Positions 1 to 8,924 of a stretch of 64,000 bases of DNA are shown piece after piece. The stretch covers positions 62,001-126,000 of the forward strand of contig NZ_JNWQ01000002.1 of assembly GCF_000716875.1 (NCBI RefSeq), read 5' to 3'. Position 1 is the first letter of the stretch. Every line of letters begins with the position of its first letter. The notes under the pieces were generated by a model. The model did no database searches and was not told the origin of the DNA. It saw nothing but the letters and a program-made list of their open reading frames with translations. A program made the translations under genes and the position numbers. This DNA comes from Streptomyces novaecaesareae. GTDB taxonomy: Bacteria > Actinomycetota > Actinomycetes > Streptomycetales > Streptomycetaceae.

Positions 1-508
1 GGCCGGACTCGTCGACGACCACCACCTCGACGGCGTGGAGGTGGTCGACGACCAGGCCGTCCCGGCGTGAGAGGGGCCCGTAGCCGCCGGCCGCGAAGTG
101 CCCTCCGACGCCGACGTCGAGGCAGGTGCCGGCGGGGATCGTCACGCCCCAGCGCTTGAAGAGCGTCCGGTAGACGTCCCCCAGCAGGGCGCCGGAGCCG
201 ACCTCGATGGCGCGGCGCCCGGGGTCGTGGGCGATGCGGTTCAGCTGGGACACGTCCAGCAGGACCTGCACCTCGGGGTTGGCGGTGAAGTCCTCGAAGC
301 AGTGCCCGCCGCTGCGGACCGCGATCCGCCGGCCCGCCGCCACCGCTTCGTCGACGGCCGCCACCACGTCCTCGGTACTGGCCACCAGGCGCACCTGGTC
401 GGGGCGTCCGACGAAGCGGTGGTTGTAGCCCTGGACGAGGTTCTCGTACCTCCGGTCCCCGGGGGTGATCACCACCGGGCCGGTCGGATCAACGGTCTTG
501 TCGGTCAT
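1..508 (-). CDS. BBE-like FAD-linked oxidase, C-terminus cut by window edge
   Basis: Only the first 169 or so codons are present. The start is the ATG at 508, 12 bases after the stop of the luciferase-like gene, so the two are probably co-transcribed. The visible part is the FAD-binding PCMH domain of a berberine-bridge-enzyme-like oxidase: an SGGH motif, whose His in this family carries the 8-alpha-histidyl FAD link, and later a GTCLDVGVGGH stretch whose Cys fits the 6-S-cysteinyl link. Bicovalent flavin would allow a high-potential two-electron oxidation such as ring formation, dehydrogenation or alcohol oxidation. The substrate cannot be told from sequence; the position suggests tailoring of the enediyne or its aromatic appendage. 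The cluster continues beyond the left edge. Confidence 0.85.
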   Translation of the reverse strand, partial: MTDKTVDPTGPVVITPGDRRYENLVQGYNHRFVGRPDQVRLVASTEDVVAAVDEAVAAGRRIAVRSGGHCFEDFTANPEVQVLLDVSQLNRIAHDPGRRAIEVGSGALLGDVYRTLFKRWGVTIPAGTCLDVGVGGHFAAGGYGPLSRRDGLVVDHLHAVEVVVVDESG

Positions 509-520
509 GCCCGTCGGCCG

Positions 521-1687
521 CTATCGGGCCGTCGGGGCGGGGGCGGCGGTCGCGGCGAACAGGTCGGGCGCCACGTCGCGGGCCATGGCGGTGGCCGACT
601 GCCAGCCGATCTCGTGGGCGTTGCCGACGCCGCCGCAGAGCAGGACGAAGCGCCGGAAGCCGCCGGCCACCAGCGCGTCCAGCTTCGCCCGGACGGTCTC
701 GACCGATCCGACCAGGGCGAAGGGGTTGCGCAGGTAGGACTCCGCGGGCGCCTCGAACACGCCCTGCACGCCGGTGTCGCCCTCCTTCGCGAGCGTCTCC
801 AGCGGGCTGTCGTCGGGAGCGGCCCCGGCCATCCGGGCCAGGAACCCGCCGGCGGCCGAGATGTGCGACATGAAGCCGTCGCGGACGATCTCGGCGGCCT
901 CGCGGTCGGTGTCGGCGATCACGGTGAAGCAGCTGGCCGCGGTGTTCGCCATGGACAGCTCGTGGCCGTGCTCCTTGCCGATCTCGAAGTAGCGGTGCAG
1001 GCGGGCGACCATCTCCGCCACGCTGATCTTGGACATGCCGCCCGCGGCCGGGTCGAGGTTCAGCCCGGTGAAGACGTTCCAGCCGCGGCGGGCCGCGGTC
1101 GCGAGGGACTCGTCCGTCTCCGCCGCCACCCACAGCGGCACCTGCGGCTGGACCGGCCGGGGCCACACGGTGACCTTGGCGACCTCGGCCTCCTGGAGGA
1201 AGGCCGCCGTGGTGGGCGTGAGGTCGGCCGGCGCGACCGGGTGGTCGATCCGGTTGACGGCCCCGTCGATGAGGTCGACGTTGTGCTCGAAGACGGCACG
1301 GTCCCCGCGCCGGCCGAGGCCGATCTCCAGCCGCCCGCCGGAGAGCACGTCGATCATGTTGAACTGCTCGGCGAGGTGGAGCGGGTGGTGCAGCAGGGCG
1401 AGGTTCACGCCGGAGACGAGCCGGGCCCTGGTCGTCCGCGCGGCGAGCGCGGCCAGCATGACGTTCGGGTGCGGGGACAGCGAGGACGGGCCGAAGTGCT
1501 CCGGCACGCTGAGCCCGGCGTAGCCGAGGCGTTCGGCCTCGACGCAGTGTTCGAGGTAGCTCTCGTAGAGCTTGGCGCCCAGTTTGGGGTCCCACTCCTC
1601 GGGTGCGCGCGATCCGGTCGGCGCGTAGGTGAGGTTGTCCCAGTAGACGAACTTGACGATGTCCGGGTCCTCGGAGAGTGTGCTCAT
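521..1687 (-). CDS. Luciferase-like flavin-dependent monooxygenase (LLM class)
   Basis: 388 aa. The start is the ATG at 1687, preceded by a GAGGGG ribosome site; an upstream in-frame extension to 1762 has no family similarity. The protein shows the bacterial-luciferase TIM-barrel pattern: an early YAP/AERLGYAGLSVPEHF segment, ASLSPHP-like and LVSGVNLALLHHPLHLAEQ strands, then LSGGRLEIGLGRG. Such enzymes use FMNH2 from a separate reductase to hydroxylate or oxidatively cleave substrates. A flavin reductase is encoded at 32457-33077 and could serve it. It sits upstream of the truncated BBE-like oxidase and downstream of the hydroxymandelate/NRPS genes after a 128-base gap, so it may have its own promoter. 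The substrate is unknown; a tailoring role is inferred from context. Confidence 0.85.
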   Translation of the reverse strand: MSTLSEDPDIVKFVYWDNLTYAPTGSRAPEEWDPKLGAKLYESYLEHCVEAERLGYAGLSVPEHFGPSSLSPHPNVMLAALAARTTRARLVSGVNLALLHHPLHLAEQFNMIDVLSGGRLEIGLGRRGDRAVFEHNVDLIDGAVNRIDHPVAPADLTPTTAAFLQEAEVAKVTVWPRPVQPQVPLWVAAETDESLATAARRGWNVFTGLNLDPAAGGMSKISVAEMVARLHRYFEIGKEHGHELSMANTAASCFTVIADTDREAAEIVRDGFMSHISAAGGFLARMAGAAPDDSPLETLAKEGDTGVQGVFEAPAESYLRNPFALVGSVETVRAKLDALVAGGFRRFVLLCGGVGNAHEIGWQSATAMARDVAPDLFAATAAPAPTAR

Positions 1688-1815
1688 GCCGGTGGTTCCC
1701 CTCTGTTCGCAAGGCTCGCAGTGGATGTGAATCAATCTAGCCAGGCCGCGTGGGCATGCCATCTTCCAGATTGCCGGTGCGGCCCGGCCGGAAGTGACGG
1801 TCCGTCAGGCACGCC

Positions 1816-2658
1816 TCAGGGGGCGTCCGGTCGCTCCAGGGAGCGGGCCAGTGCGAGGGCGTCCGCGCGCACCTGGCCGCCCAGCCGGGGCCGTTGGCCG
1901 GTGTCGGAGTACTGCCGGGGCCGGCTGCCGGCGGTGCGCCGCAGCACGGTCACGCTGTTCTGCCGGAGCTTGCGGCTCTCCAGCAGGTTCAGCACCTCGA
2001 ACTCGCCGGGCTTGAGCCGCTGGGTGTCGGCGATGTACTCCAGGATCGCCTCGCCCTCGGGGTAGGTCATCAGGTAGTGCATGACCACGATCCCGCCGTC
2101 CGGATCGATCAACTCCCAGAAGTTCTCGAAGAAGTAGAGGCAGTCCCAGGCGTCCACCCAGGCGAAGTCGATCGGCCGGAACTCCCCGGGGAGCCGCCCG
2201 ACGGCCCCGCGCATGTCGGAGTTGACGACGGTGACGCGCTCGGCGAGGCCGAGTTCGGTCAGCACGTCCGTCACCCGGGCCGCCGAGGAGCCGGGGTCGG
2301 AGAGGTCGTCGACCGCCACGAACCGGGGCCGGTACGGCTCGTGGTAGGCGGCCGGCAGCAGCAGCGCGGGCTCGCTGTCGATCCACGCCTCGTCCAGCTC
2401 CCAGCCCTGGGCGAGGTACGGCTCGGTCTTGCGGACCAGCGCGGGCGCCTCGGCCTCGGCGAGTTCCTCCGCCTCCGCCAGCGCCTTCGCCAGGAACGGG
2501 GTCGTGTACCCCATGCCGACCTCCAGCACCCGGCGTGGCCGCAGCAGGTGGACCAGCTGGGAGAGCAGCGGCGCCACCACCTCGGTGCCCATGCCCGGGA
2601 CCCGCAGCCGTTCCACCGCGGCCCGGAACCGCCCGTCGGAGTTCGCGTCAGACGTCAT
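1816..2658 (-). CDS. SAM-dependent class I methyltransferase
   Basis: 280 aa. A class I Rossmann methyltransferase: motif I is VLEVGMGYTTPFLA (about residues 40-53), with an acidic strand-2 region near VAVDDLSD and a later PIDFAWVDAWD segment typical of the strand-4 region in O-methyltransferases. The start ATG lies inside the 3' end of the hydroxymandelate-synthase gene (11-base overlap), which points to translational coupling. Being last in the MbtH/A-PCP/HmaS operon, it is a good candidate to methylate a phenolic hydroxyl of the aromatic appendage after ring hydroxylation by the HpaB-type enzyme. That assignment is inference; N- or C-methylation cannot be excluded. Confidence 0.85.
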   Translation of the reverse strand: MTSDANSDGRFRAAVERLRVPGMGTEVVAPLLSQLVHLLRPRRVLEVGMGYTTPFLAKALAEAEELAEAEAPALVRKTEPYLAQGWELDEAWIDSEPALLLPAAYHEPYRPRFVAVDDLSDPGSSAARVTDVLTELGLAERVTVVNSDMRGAVGRLPGEFRPIDFAWVDAWDCLYFFENFWELIDPDGGIVVMHYLMTYPEGEAILEYIADTQRLKPGEFEVLNLLESRKLRQNSVTVLRRTAGSRPRQYSDTGQRPRLGGQVRADALALARSLERPDAP

Positions 2659-3730
2659 CGCGGTTGCCCCTGCCCTGGTGGTGCTCGACGGCCTCGTAGA
2701 GCGCCTTGATGTTGCCGCTGCCGAAGGTGCGGGCGCCCATCCGCTCGATGATCTCCAGGAAGAGGGTGTTGCGGGGGTGCACGGAGCGGGTGAAGATCTG
2801 GAACAGCTGCCCGTCGTGGTCCTGGTCGATCAGGATGTTCAGCCGCTCCAGCTCCGGCACCGCGTGCCGCAGCGGGGTGAGCCGGCCCGGCAGCAGCCGG
2901 TAGTACGTCTGCGGGGTGCCCAGGAACTCCACGCCCCGGGCCGAGATCCCGCCGACCGAGCGCACGATGTCGTCCGTGGTGAAGGCGATGTGCTGGACGC
3001 CCGCGCCGCCGTGGTCCTTCAGGAAGGAGTCCAGGTGGCCGCTGCCCTTGGACTGGTCCGGGGCGATCAGGGTGAGGGTCACCGCGCCGCTCTGCACCAC
3101 CTTGGTGATCATCACCTGCCCGTCGACCTCGATGCGCTCGGTGAAGGTCGGTTCGAAGTCGAGGACCTCGCGGTAGAAGGTGATCGCCGGGTCGATCTGG
3201 CCCGGCTCGACGCAGATCGCGAAGTGGTCGACCTCCAGCAGGCCGCAGTCCGGCCCGGTCGGACCGGTGGCGGTCGGCGACAGGCCGGGGAGCAGACGGG
3301 CGTCGCCCCCGGCGGGCCGCTCGACGAAGGTGTGGGCGATGTCGCCGACGCCCATGATGGTGGCGGTCACCAGCTCGCCGTGCACGGCCGGCGCGGAGAC
3401 CGGCCGGGCACCGCGCCGCACCGCCGTCGCGAAGGCCGCCCCGGCGTCCGGGACGCGCAGCGCGATGTCGGCGACGCCGTCGCCGTGCTTCTCGACGTAG
3501 GCCGCTCCCGGGTGGTCGCCCACCAGGGGCTGGCTGAGCAGCACCCGGATTCCGTTTCGGCCCAGCGCCACCGAGCGCAGCTCCCGCGACTGCGGGGGCG
3601 AGGCCGCGTACACCTCGAAGCCGTACCCCCCGACCAGCCAGTCGGTGGCGACCGTCAGATCGGCCACGTAGCACGTGATGTGGTCGAGGATCAGGCCGCC
3701 GAAGGTCGCCTGACTCGTGTCAAGGCTCAT
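2648..3730 (-). CDS. hmaS: 4-hydroxymandelate synthase-like dioxygenase (HmaS/HPPD family)
   Basis: 360 aa, two vicinal-oxygen-chelate halves as in HPPD and HmaS. The iron ligands are visible: His169 (VDHFAIC), His247 (GVQHIAF) and Glu326 (FLEIIER). HPPD and HmaS share the substrate 4-hydroxyphenylpyruvate but give homogentisate or 4-hydroxymandelate. Two points favour HmaS. The strand that reads like FPINEP in HPPDs reads LTLIAPD here, close to the LIEPD of glycopeptide HmaS. The overall pattern (GVADIA, SGAVTLTL, QLFQIFT) also matches HmaS. The start ATG has a GAGGAG site 7 bases upstream. It lies 14 bases after the MbtH gene and overlaps the methyltransferase, so it is part of the appendage operon. 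An HPPD for tyrosine breakdown is the alternative, but the NRPS context makes that unlikely. Confidence 0.86.
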   Translation of the reverse strand: MSLDTSQATFGGLILDHITCYVADLTVATDWLVGGYGFEVYAASPPQSRELRSVALGRNGIRVLLSQPLVGDHPGAAYVEKHGDGVADIALRVPDAGAAFATAVRRGARPVSAPAVHGELVTATIMGVGDIAHTFVERPAGGDARLLPGLSPTATGPTGPDCGLLEVDHFAICVEPGQIDPAITFYREVLDFEPTFTERIEVDGQVMITKVVQSGAVTLTLIAPDQSKGSGHLDSFLKDHGGAGVQHIAFTTDDIVRSVGGISARGVEFLGTPQTYYRLLPGRLTPLRHAVPELERLNILIDQDHDGQLFQIFTRSVHPRNTLFLEIIERMGARTFGSGNIKALYEAVEHHQGRGNRDDV

Positions 3731-3744
3731 GTCCAGACTCCTCG

Positions 3745-4002
3745 TCAGTTGTCGGGCTGCCCCTGGGGGCGCCCGCTGAGCCCGCTCGGGCCCAGGTCGG
3801 TCCAGTGCACGTTCACGTAGGAGAGGGAGGCGGCCCGGTCGGCCGGGCCGTACGCGGCCGTCCAGCCCGCCGGCACCGCCACGGCGGCCGGCCAGAGCGA
3901 GTGCCGGCCCTGCGCGTCGACCAGGACCAGGAACTCGGCGTCCTCGACGTCGAAGGGGCTGGTCGCTCCCGCGCTCGTTCCAGCGCTCGTTCCGGCGCTC
4001 AT
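3745..4002 (-). CDS. MbtH-like protein
   Basis: 85 aa. Shows the MbtH signature: FDVEDAEFLVLVDAQGRHSLWP, then PAGW, a short YGPADR segment and YVNVHW.DLGP near the C-terminus. MbtH proteins bind the adenylation domain and are often needed for its solubility or activity. The start ATG overlaps the stop of the A-PCP gene by an ATGA, so the partner is almost certainly that adenylation domain. The N-terminal 14 residues are a low-complexity Ser/Gly/Ala/Thr repeat (SAGT units) not seen in most MbtH proteins; the true start could be a little further in, but no good alternative start codon is present. Confidence 0.92.
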   Translation of the reverse strand: MSAGTSAGTSAGATSPFDVEDAEFLVLVDAQGRHSLWPAAVAVPAGWTAAYGPADRAASLSYVNVHWTDLGPSGLSGRPQGQPDN

Positions 4003-5753
4003 TCCCGGACTCCTTCCGGCCGGCTCAGCAGGCCCTCCAGGGCCGCCACCGACGGCACGTCGAAGAACTCGGTGACGGTGAGCTCGACGTCCAGCGCCGC
4101 CCGGATCCGGCTGACCAGCCGCATCGCGGTGAGGGACTGGCCGCCCAGCTCGAAGAAGCTGTCGTCGACCCCGACCTCGGGCACGTCCAGCACCTCGGCG
4201 AAGAGCGCGCACAGCTGCCGCTGGCGCTCCGTCGCCGGCGCCCGGCGGGTCGAGCCGGCCACCGGCTCGGGCAGCGCCCGCCGGTCCAGCTTGCCGTTGG
4301 GGGTCAGCGGAAGGGCCGGCACGGCCACGAAGGCCGTCGGCACCATGTACGCGGGCAGCAGCTCCGCCGCGTGCGCCCGCAGCGCCCCCGCCTCGATCCC
4401 CTCGGACTCCGGGACGTAGTACGCCACCAGGCGCCGGTCACCGGACTCCGACTCCCGTGCCACGACGGCGACATGGGCCAGGCCGGGGTAGCGCGCCAGC
4501 ACCGCCTCCACCTCGGCGGGCTCCACCCGGAAGCCCATCACCTTGAGCTGGTCGTTGGCCCGGCCGAGGTACTCCAGCCCGCCGTCCCGGTCCACCCGGA
4601 CCAGGTCCCCGGTGCGGTACATCCGCTCGCCCGGCCCGTCGAAGGGATTGGCCACGAAGCGCTCGGCCGTCAGGTCGGGCCGGCCGAAGTAGCCGCGGGC
4701 CAGGCCGCGTCCGGCGATGTGCAGCTCTCCCACCCCGCCGGCCGGCACGGGCCGCAGCTGCGCGTCCAGGACGTGCAGCCGGACGCCGTCCATCGGCCGG
4801 CCGACGCCCACCGGGCCGTCCGCCCGGTACGGGGCCGTCATCGGCGCGCTGGTGCTGAACAGCGTGGCCTCGGTCGCGCCGTACATCGCCCGCACCACCA
4901 GGCCGGGGTTGTGGTCGAGCACCCGCCGGACGGCCGCGGGCGCGATGACGTCGCCGCCGGTGAGCACCTCGCGGACCCCGGCCAGGCAGCCCGGGTCCTC
5001 CTCGGCCAGCACCCGGAACAGCCCGGCGGTCAGGTGGATGCCGGTGATCCGCTCCTCGGCGATGAGCCCCCGCAGGGCGTGCACGTCGAGGTCGCCCGGC
5101 GGGGCCACCACGATCCGCCCGCCGTGCAGCAGCGGCACCCAGAACTCGTACGTGGAGACGTTGAAGGCGTACGGCGCCACCATCAGCACCCGCTCGTGCC
5201 GGCCGTCCGCCCAGATCGAGTCCAGGGCCAGGCCGAGCGCGTCCCGGTGGGCGATCGCGACGCCCTTCGGCTCCCCGGTCGAGCCCGAGGTGTGGATCAC
5301 GTAGGCGAGCCGGTCCGGGTCGTCCGCGAGGGCCGGGGCCGTCGCGGGGTGGTCGGTGAGCCCCTTCTCGCCGTCGACGACGACCACCTCGGCGCCCTCC
5401 GGCAGCCCGTCGCGGCGCATCGCCTCGTCGGTCAGCAGCACCGGCGCCGCGCAGTGCTCCATGATCCACTGCTTGCGCTGCAGCGGGTAGGCGCTGTGCA
5501 GCGGCAGGTAGCAGCCGCCGGCCTTGAGCGCGGCCAGGATCGCCACCACCAGGTCCGCGGAGCGCTGCATCAGCACCGCGACCGGGGACTCCTCCCGGAC
5601 GCCGAGTTCCCGCAGCCGGTGCGCCAGTCGGTTCGCCCGCTCGTCCAACTCGCGGTAGCTGAGCTGGACTTCGCCGGACGACACGGCGATCGCATCCGGT
5701 GTCCTGAGCGCCTGTTCCGTGAAATGCCCCTGAAGGGAAGGGGAAGCCACCAT
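3999..5753 (-). CDS. NRPS adenylation-PCP didomain, non-standard substrate code
   Basis: 584 aa. The start is the ATG at 5753 with GGAGG just upstream; the longer open frame to 7604 runs through the next gene in another frame and is not coding. Adenylation domain about residues 10-500: A3 is YVIHTSGSTGEPKG, A5 is YGATE, A7 is YRTGD, A10 is PLTPNGKLDRR. The PCP follows, with the 4'-phosphopantetheine Ser at 540 (GGQSLTAM). There is no condensation domain; a free-standing one is at 8925-10322. By hand alignment to GrsA-PheA, position 235 is Asn (FNVSTYEFW), not the Asp that binds an alpha-amino group, and the ten-residue code reads about N-V-Y-H-L-G-M-L-F-K. Aryl-acid domains also have Asn there. 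With HmaS next door, 4-hydroxymandelate or 4-hydroxybenzoylformate is my best substrate guess. In C-1027 the equivalent roles are split between SgcC1 and SgcC2. Confidence 0.92.
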   Translation of the reverse strand: MVASPSLQGHFTEQALRTPDAIAVSSGEVQLSYRELDERANRLAHRLRELGVREESPVAVLMQRSADLVVAILAALKAGGCYLPLHSAYPLQRKQWIMEHCAAPVLLTDEAMRRDGLPEGAEVVVVDGEKGLTDHPATAPALADDPDRLAYVIHTSGSTGEPKGVAIAHRDALGLALDSIWADGRHERVLMVAPYAFNVSTYEFWVPLLHGGRIVVAPPGDLDVHALRGLIAEERITGIHLTAGLFRVLAEEDPGCLAGVREVLTGGDVIAPAAVRRVLDHNPGLVVRAMYGATEATLFSTSAPMTAPYRADGPVGVGRPMDGVRLHVLDAQLRPVPAGGVGELHIAGRGLARGYFGRPDLTAERFVANPFDGPGERMYRTGDLVRVDRDGGLEYLGRANDQLKVMGFRVEPAEVEAVLARYPGLAHVAVVARESESGDRRLVAYYVPESEGIEAGALRAHAAELLPAYMVPTAFVAVPALPLTPNGKLDRRALPEPVAGSTRRAPATERQRQLCALFAEVLDVPEVGVDDSFFELGGQSLTAMRLVSRIRAALDVELTVTEFFDVPSVAALEGLLSRPEGVRE

Positions 5754-5803
5754 GCCCTCCGATCCTCGTCGATTGGTTGTCGGCCGGCTGTCGGCGCCGG
5801 GGC

Positions 5804-7378
5804 TCAGCTGTCGAGCAGTCCTTGGACGGAATCCCGGAGGTCGGCGAAGGAGTTGAGGTCGGGTACGGTCCACCCGTTCAGGTCGTACTCCGCCAGGCAC
5901 TCGTCGACCAGGCCCTTGTAGGAGTCCAGCTGGCCGTTGGCGAGCTGGGCGAAGAGCAGTTCGATCCGGGTGTTCTCGTGGTTTCCGGCGTAGTTGCGCT
6001 CGTACAGCTCGTGGCGCCCGCCGAACTCGCTGCCGACGGCGTCCCAGAGCAGCTTCATCACCTTGACCCGCTCGACCGCGTCGACGCCGCCGGAGCCGCG
6101 CAGGAACCGGTCCAGGTAGGGCCGGATCTCCGGATTGTCGAAGTCCTTGGCGCTGGAGTTCGTGTAGATCAGCCCGCTGGCCACGTCCTGCAGCACGATC
6201 TCCCGGATCCGCGGGTAGCCCGTCTGCATGAACCACCGGTAGGCCAGCCCGTACTGGGAGTTGGGCAGCACCGCGCCGTTGCGCCAGGCGACCGGGTTGC
6301 GCGCCGCCGCGTCCGACAGGCCCCAGAACAGGTTGCGCCAGGCGAGCACCTCGCCGAGCCGGCTCTGCACCCCGCGGAAGTCGCTTGTGCCGGTGATGTC
6401 CAGGGCCTTGGCCAGCAGCCCGGCGATGAACTCCAGCTTCACCGCGAGCCGCGTGCAGCCGTGGAAGGTGAACCGTTCGATGAACCCGGACTGGCCGGTG
6501 AACATCCGGATCTTCTCCGGCTGCCCGTAGATGAAGACGTTCTCCCACGGGATGAGCACCTTGTCGAGCACCAGGATGGTGTCGTTCTCGTCCAGCCGGG
6601 ACGACAGCGGGTAGTCGAAGGGGCTGCCCATCACCGCCGCCGTCGCGGTGTAGGACGGGCGGCAGATCAGCTTCATCCCGGGCGCGTTCATCGGCACGGT
6701 GGCCACCAGGGCGAAGGTGCGGTCCTTGATCGGCAGGCCGTGGTGCGCGATGAAGTTGTAGTGCGTCAACGCGGAGCCGGTCGCGACCACCTTCGCACCG
6801 GAGACCACCAGGCCGGCATCGGTCTCCCGCTCGGCGTGGATGAAGACGTCGGCCACCTGGTCCGGCGGCAGGCCGCGGTCGACCGGCGGGTGGACGATCG
6901 CGTGGTTCCAGTACAGCACCTTCTCCTGCGACTCGGCGTACCAGCGCCGGGCGTTGTCCGCGAACGGCTCGTAGAAGTCCGCGTTGGCGCCGAGGGTGCC
7001 GAGGAAGGACGCCTTGTAGTCGGGGCTGCGGCCCATCCAGCCGTAACTCATGCGCGCCCAGGCGGCGATGGCCTGCTGGTCGCCGACCAGGTCGTCCGCG
7101 CTGCGCGGGGTGGTGAAGAAGCGGTGCGTGTAACCCTCGCGACCGCTGTCGGTCGGGGTGGTCAGCACGCCTTGGTACTGCGGATCGTGCAGGGCGTCGT
7201 AGAGCCGGGCCGTCATCCGGACCGGATTGTGGAACGCGGGGTGCGCGGTGACGTCCTTGACCCTGTCGCCGTAGAGGTAGATCTCCCGGTCGTCGCGAAG
7301 ACTCTCGATGTATTCCGAACCGTTCAGCGGGCGGGTCCCGGGTGGATTCCCGGCGGCGGTTTCGGGGGCTTCGGCCAT
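5804..7378 (-). CDS. HpaB/SgcC-type two-component flavin monooxygenase
   Basis: 524 aa, the usual length for the large component of 4-hydroxyphenylacetate 3-monooxygenase. Start ATG with a strong AAGGAGAGG site 6 bases upstream. The whole protein matches the HpaB fold: N-terminal [21 protein letters not shown], the acyl-CoA-dehydrogenase-like middle ([24 protein letters not shown] region) and a C-terminal helical part. These enzymes use FADH2 from a partner reductase to hydroxylate a phenol ortho to its OH. In C-1027 the homologue SgcC acts on a PCP-bound beta-tyrosine. This gene is first in the operon that continues into the A-PCP (50-base gap), so the likely substrate is the PCP-tethered aromatic acid. 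The reductase is probably the one at 32457-33077. Confidence 0.9.
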   Translation of the reverse strand: MAEAPETAAGNPPGTRPLNGSEYIESLRDDREIYLYGDRVKDVTAHPAFHNPVRMTARLYDALHDPQYQGVLTTPTDSGREGYTHRFFTTPRSADDLVGDQQAIAAWARMSYGWMGRSPDYKASFLGTLGANADFYEPFADNARRWYAESQEKVLYWNHAIVHPPVDRGLPPDQVADVFIHAERETDAGLVVSGAKVVATGSALTHYNFIAHHGLPIKDRTFALVATVPMNAPGMKLICRPSYTATAAVMGSPFDYPLSSRLDENDTILVLDKVLIPWENVFIYGQPEKIRMFTGQSGFIERFTFHGCTRLAVKLEFIAGLLAKALDITGTSDFRGVQSRLGEVLAWRNLFWGLSDAAARNPVAWRNGAVLPNSQYGLAYRWFMQTGYPRIREIVLQDVASGLIYTNSSAKDFDNPEIRPYLDRFLRGSGGVDAVERVKVMKLLWDAVGSEFGGRHELYERNYAGNHENTRIELLFAQLANGQLDSYKGLVDECLAEYDLNGWTVPDLNSFADLRDSVQGLLDS

Positions 7379-7578
7379 CAGACGCCTCTCCTTGCTGGCG
7401 GTTCACCGGACGAACCGAGCCTGACAGTCCGGGCGCGGTGGCCGCTTCTCCCGACGTGCGCGCTTGGTCAGGGCTGTCTTCGGACTCAGCAAGAACGGAG
7501 GTGCCGCTGCCCAGCGGCCCACGGAGCATGAGCATCTGGATTGCCAGGCCGCAGGAAAGCCGCAGGAAGGACTCCGGA

Positions 7579-8916
7579 ATGAGCAAGCGAATCGACATCG
7601 ACATCGTGGTGCCGCTCTACCCGTTCATGCCGTATTTCCTCGACCGGACAAGGGAGTTGGCGGAGACGTTCACGGCCGCCCATCCCGAGTACCGGATCCA
7701 CGTCACCGGCGCGGACTGGCTGTCGGTCCCGCAGGCGGTGGCCGACGCCGCCCTGAAGGACGGCGCGCCGACCATCGCGCAGTACTTCTACACCTCGACC
7801 CAGGACGCCCTCGACGCCCGACGGCCCGACGGCTCACCGCTGTTCACCTCGGTCGAGCGGGCGATCGCGGGGCGCACCGAGATCCTCGGCGAGCCGGTCG
7901 TGCTCGGCGACGTCACGGCCACCGCCCGGCAGTACTACCGCCACGACGGTGCGGTGGCGGCGATGCCGCCGCTCACCTCCACCACCCTGCTCTACGCCAA
8001 CACCACCCTGCTGGAGCGGGCCGGGATCACCGACGTCCCGCAGACCTGGGCCGGGATCGAGGCCGCCTGCCGGGCCGTCGCCGCGCTCCCGGGCGGCCCG
8101 GAGCACGCGATCACCTGGCCCAACCACGGCTGGTGGTTCCAGCAGTCGGTGGCCCAGCAGGGCGCCCTGCTGGCCGACCACGACAACGGCCGCTCCGGCC
8201 GCGCCGAGAAGGTGTACCTCGACTCGGAGGCGATGCTCGCCTACGTCGAGTGGTGGCGCGGGCTGCACCGGGCCGGCCTGTACCGCTACCACCCCAGCCG
8301 GGTGAACACCGAGGTCGACTGGGACGGCAACTTCCGGGCCTTCGCCGACCAGCAGGTCGCCTTCGTCCTCACCACCTCGGTCGAGGCCGCCCGGATGGCC
8401 CAGGCCGGCCGGGACGGCGGCTTCACGGTGCAGACCTGCCGGATGCCGTACAACGACCGGGTGCCCTACGCGGGCAACGTGATCGGTGGGGACGCGCTCT
8501 GGCTGGCCGCCGGACTGGACGAGCAGACCCAGGACGGCGCCCTGGCCTTCATGCAGTACCTGAACTCCCCGAGGATCGCGGCCGACCGCCACCGGGAGAC
8601 CGGATTCATCCCGGTCACCGGCGGGGCGATCGAACTGCTGGAGCAGGAGGGCTGGTTCCGCGACAAGCCGCATTTCCGTACGGCGCTGGACCAGCTCGGC
8701 GCAACCGCCGGCACCCCGGCCGCCCAGGGGGCGCTGCTCGGGGAGTTCGCCGCGATCCAGGACGTGCTGACCACCGCCATGCACGACGTCCTGGTCACGG
8801 ACGTGGACCCGCGCGTCCGCTTCGCCCGGGCGAACGCGCAGGCCCAGCACCTGCTCGACCAGTACAACGAGGCCTGCCGGGGGCTGCGCCCCCGGGGCCC
8901 CGTCCGGGTCGGCTAG
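7579..8916 (+). CDS. Family 1 solute-binding-protein-like, no signal peptide
   Basis: 445 aa. The start is the ATG at 7579, with GGAAGGA 7 bases upstream; the open frame extends further upstream but there is no leader there either. The fold is that of ABC-transporter sugar-binding proteins: early IVVPLYPFMPYF strand, LTSTTLLYANTTLLERAGI.DVPQTW, a Trp/Gly-rich ligand loop, and AFMQYLNSPRIAADRHRETGFIPVT near the end. Remarkably the N-terminus is MSKRIDIDIVV with no hydrophobic signal or lipobox, and no permease or ATPase gene is nearby. It therefore looks cytoplasmic. It reads away from the HpaB operon and converges with the condensation gene (8-base gap). A binding or sequestration role for an intermediate or product is possible but only inference. 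Confidence 0.8.
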   Translation: MSKRIDIDIVVPLYPFMPYFLDRTRELAETFTAAHPEYRIHVTGADWLSVPQAVADAALKDGAPTIAQYFYTSTQDALDARRPDGSPLFTSVERAIAGRTEILGEPVVLGDVTATARQYYRHDGAVAAMPPLTSTTLLYANTTLLERAGITDVPQTWAGIEAACRAVAALPGGPEHAITWPNHGWWFQQSVAQQGALLADHDNGRSGRAEKVYLDSEAMLAYVEWWRGLHRAGLYRYHPSRVNTEVDWDGNFRAFADQQVAFVLTTSVEAARMAQAGRDGGFTVQTCRMPYNDRVPYAGNVIGGDALWLAAGLDEQTQDGALAFMQYLNSPRIAADRHRETGFIPVTGGAIELLEQEGWFRDKPHFRTALDQLGATAGTPAAQGALLGEFAAIQDVLTTAMHDVLVTDVDPRVRFARANAQAQHLLDQYNEACRGLRPRGPVRVG

Positions 8917-8924
8917 GGCAGGTC

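Noticed and set aside
98..2065. 655-codon plus-strand open frame
   Set aside because: It is the antisense shadow of the luciferase-like and BBE-like genes; composition is Val/Gly/Arg/Asp-rich with no family motif.
2648..3730. Glyoxalase/VOC-type enediyne-binding resistance protein
   Set aside because: The gene is in the VOC superfamily, but the full two-domain length, iron triad and HmaS pattern identify a dioxygenase.
5753..7604. N-terminal extension of the NRPS to 1201 residues
   Set aside because: The added part reads through the HpaB-type gene in a wrong frame and is Arg/Pro-rich; the ATG at 5753 starts a normal A domain.
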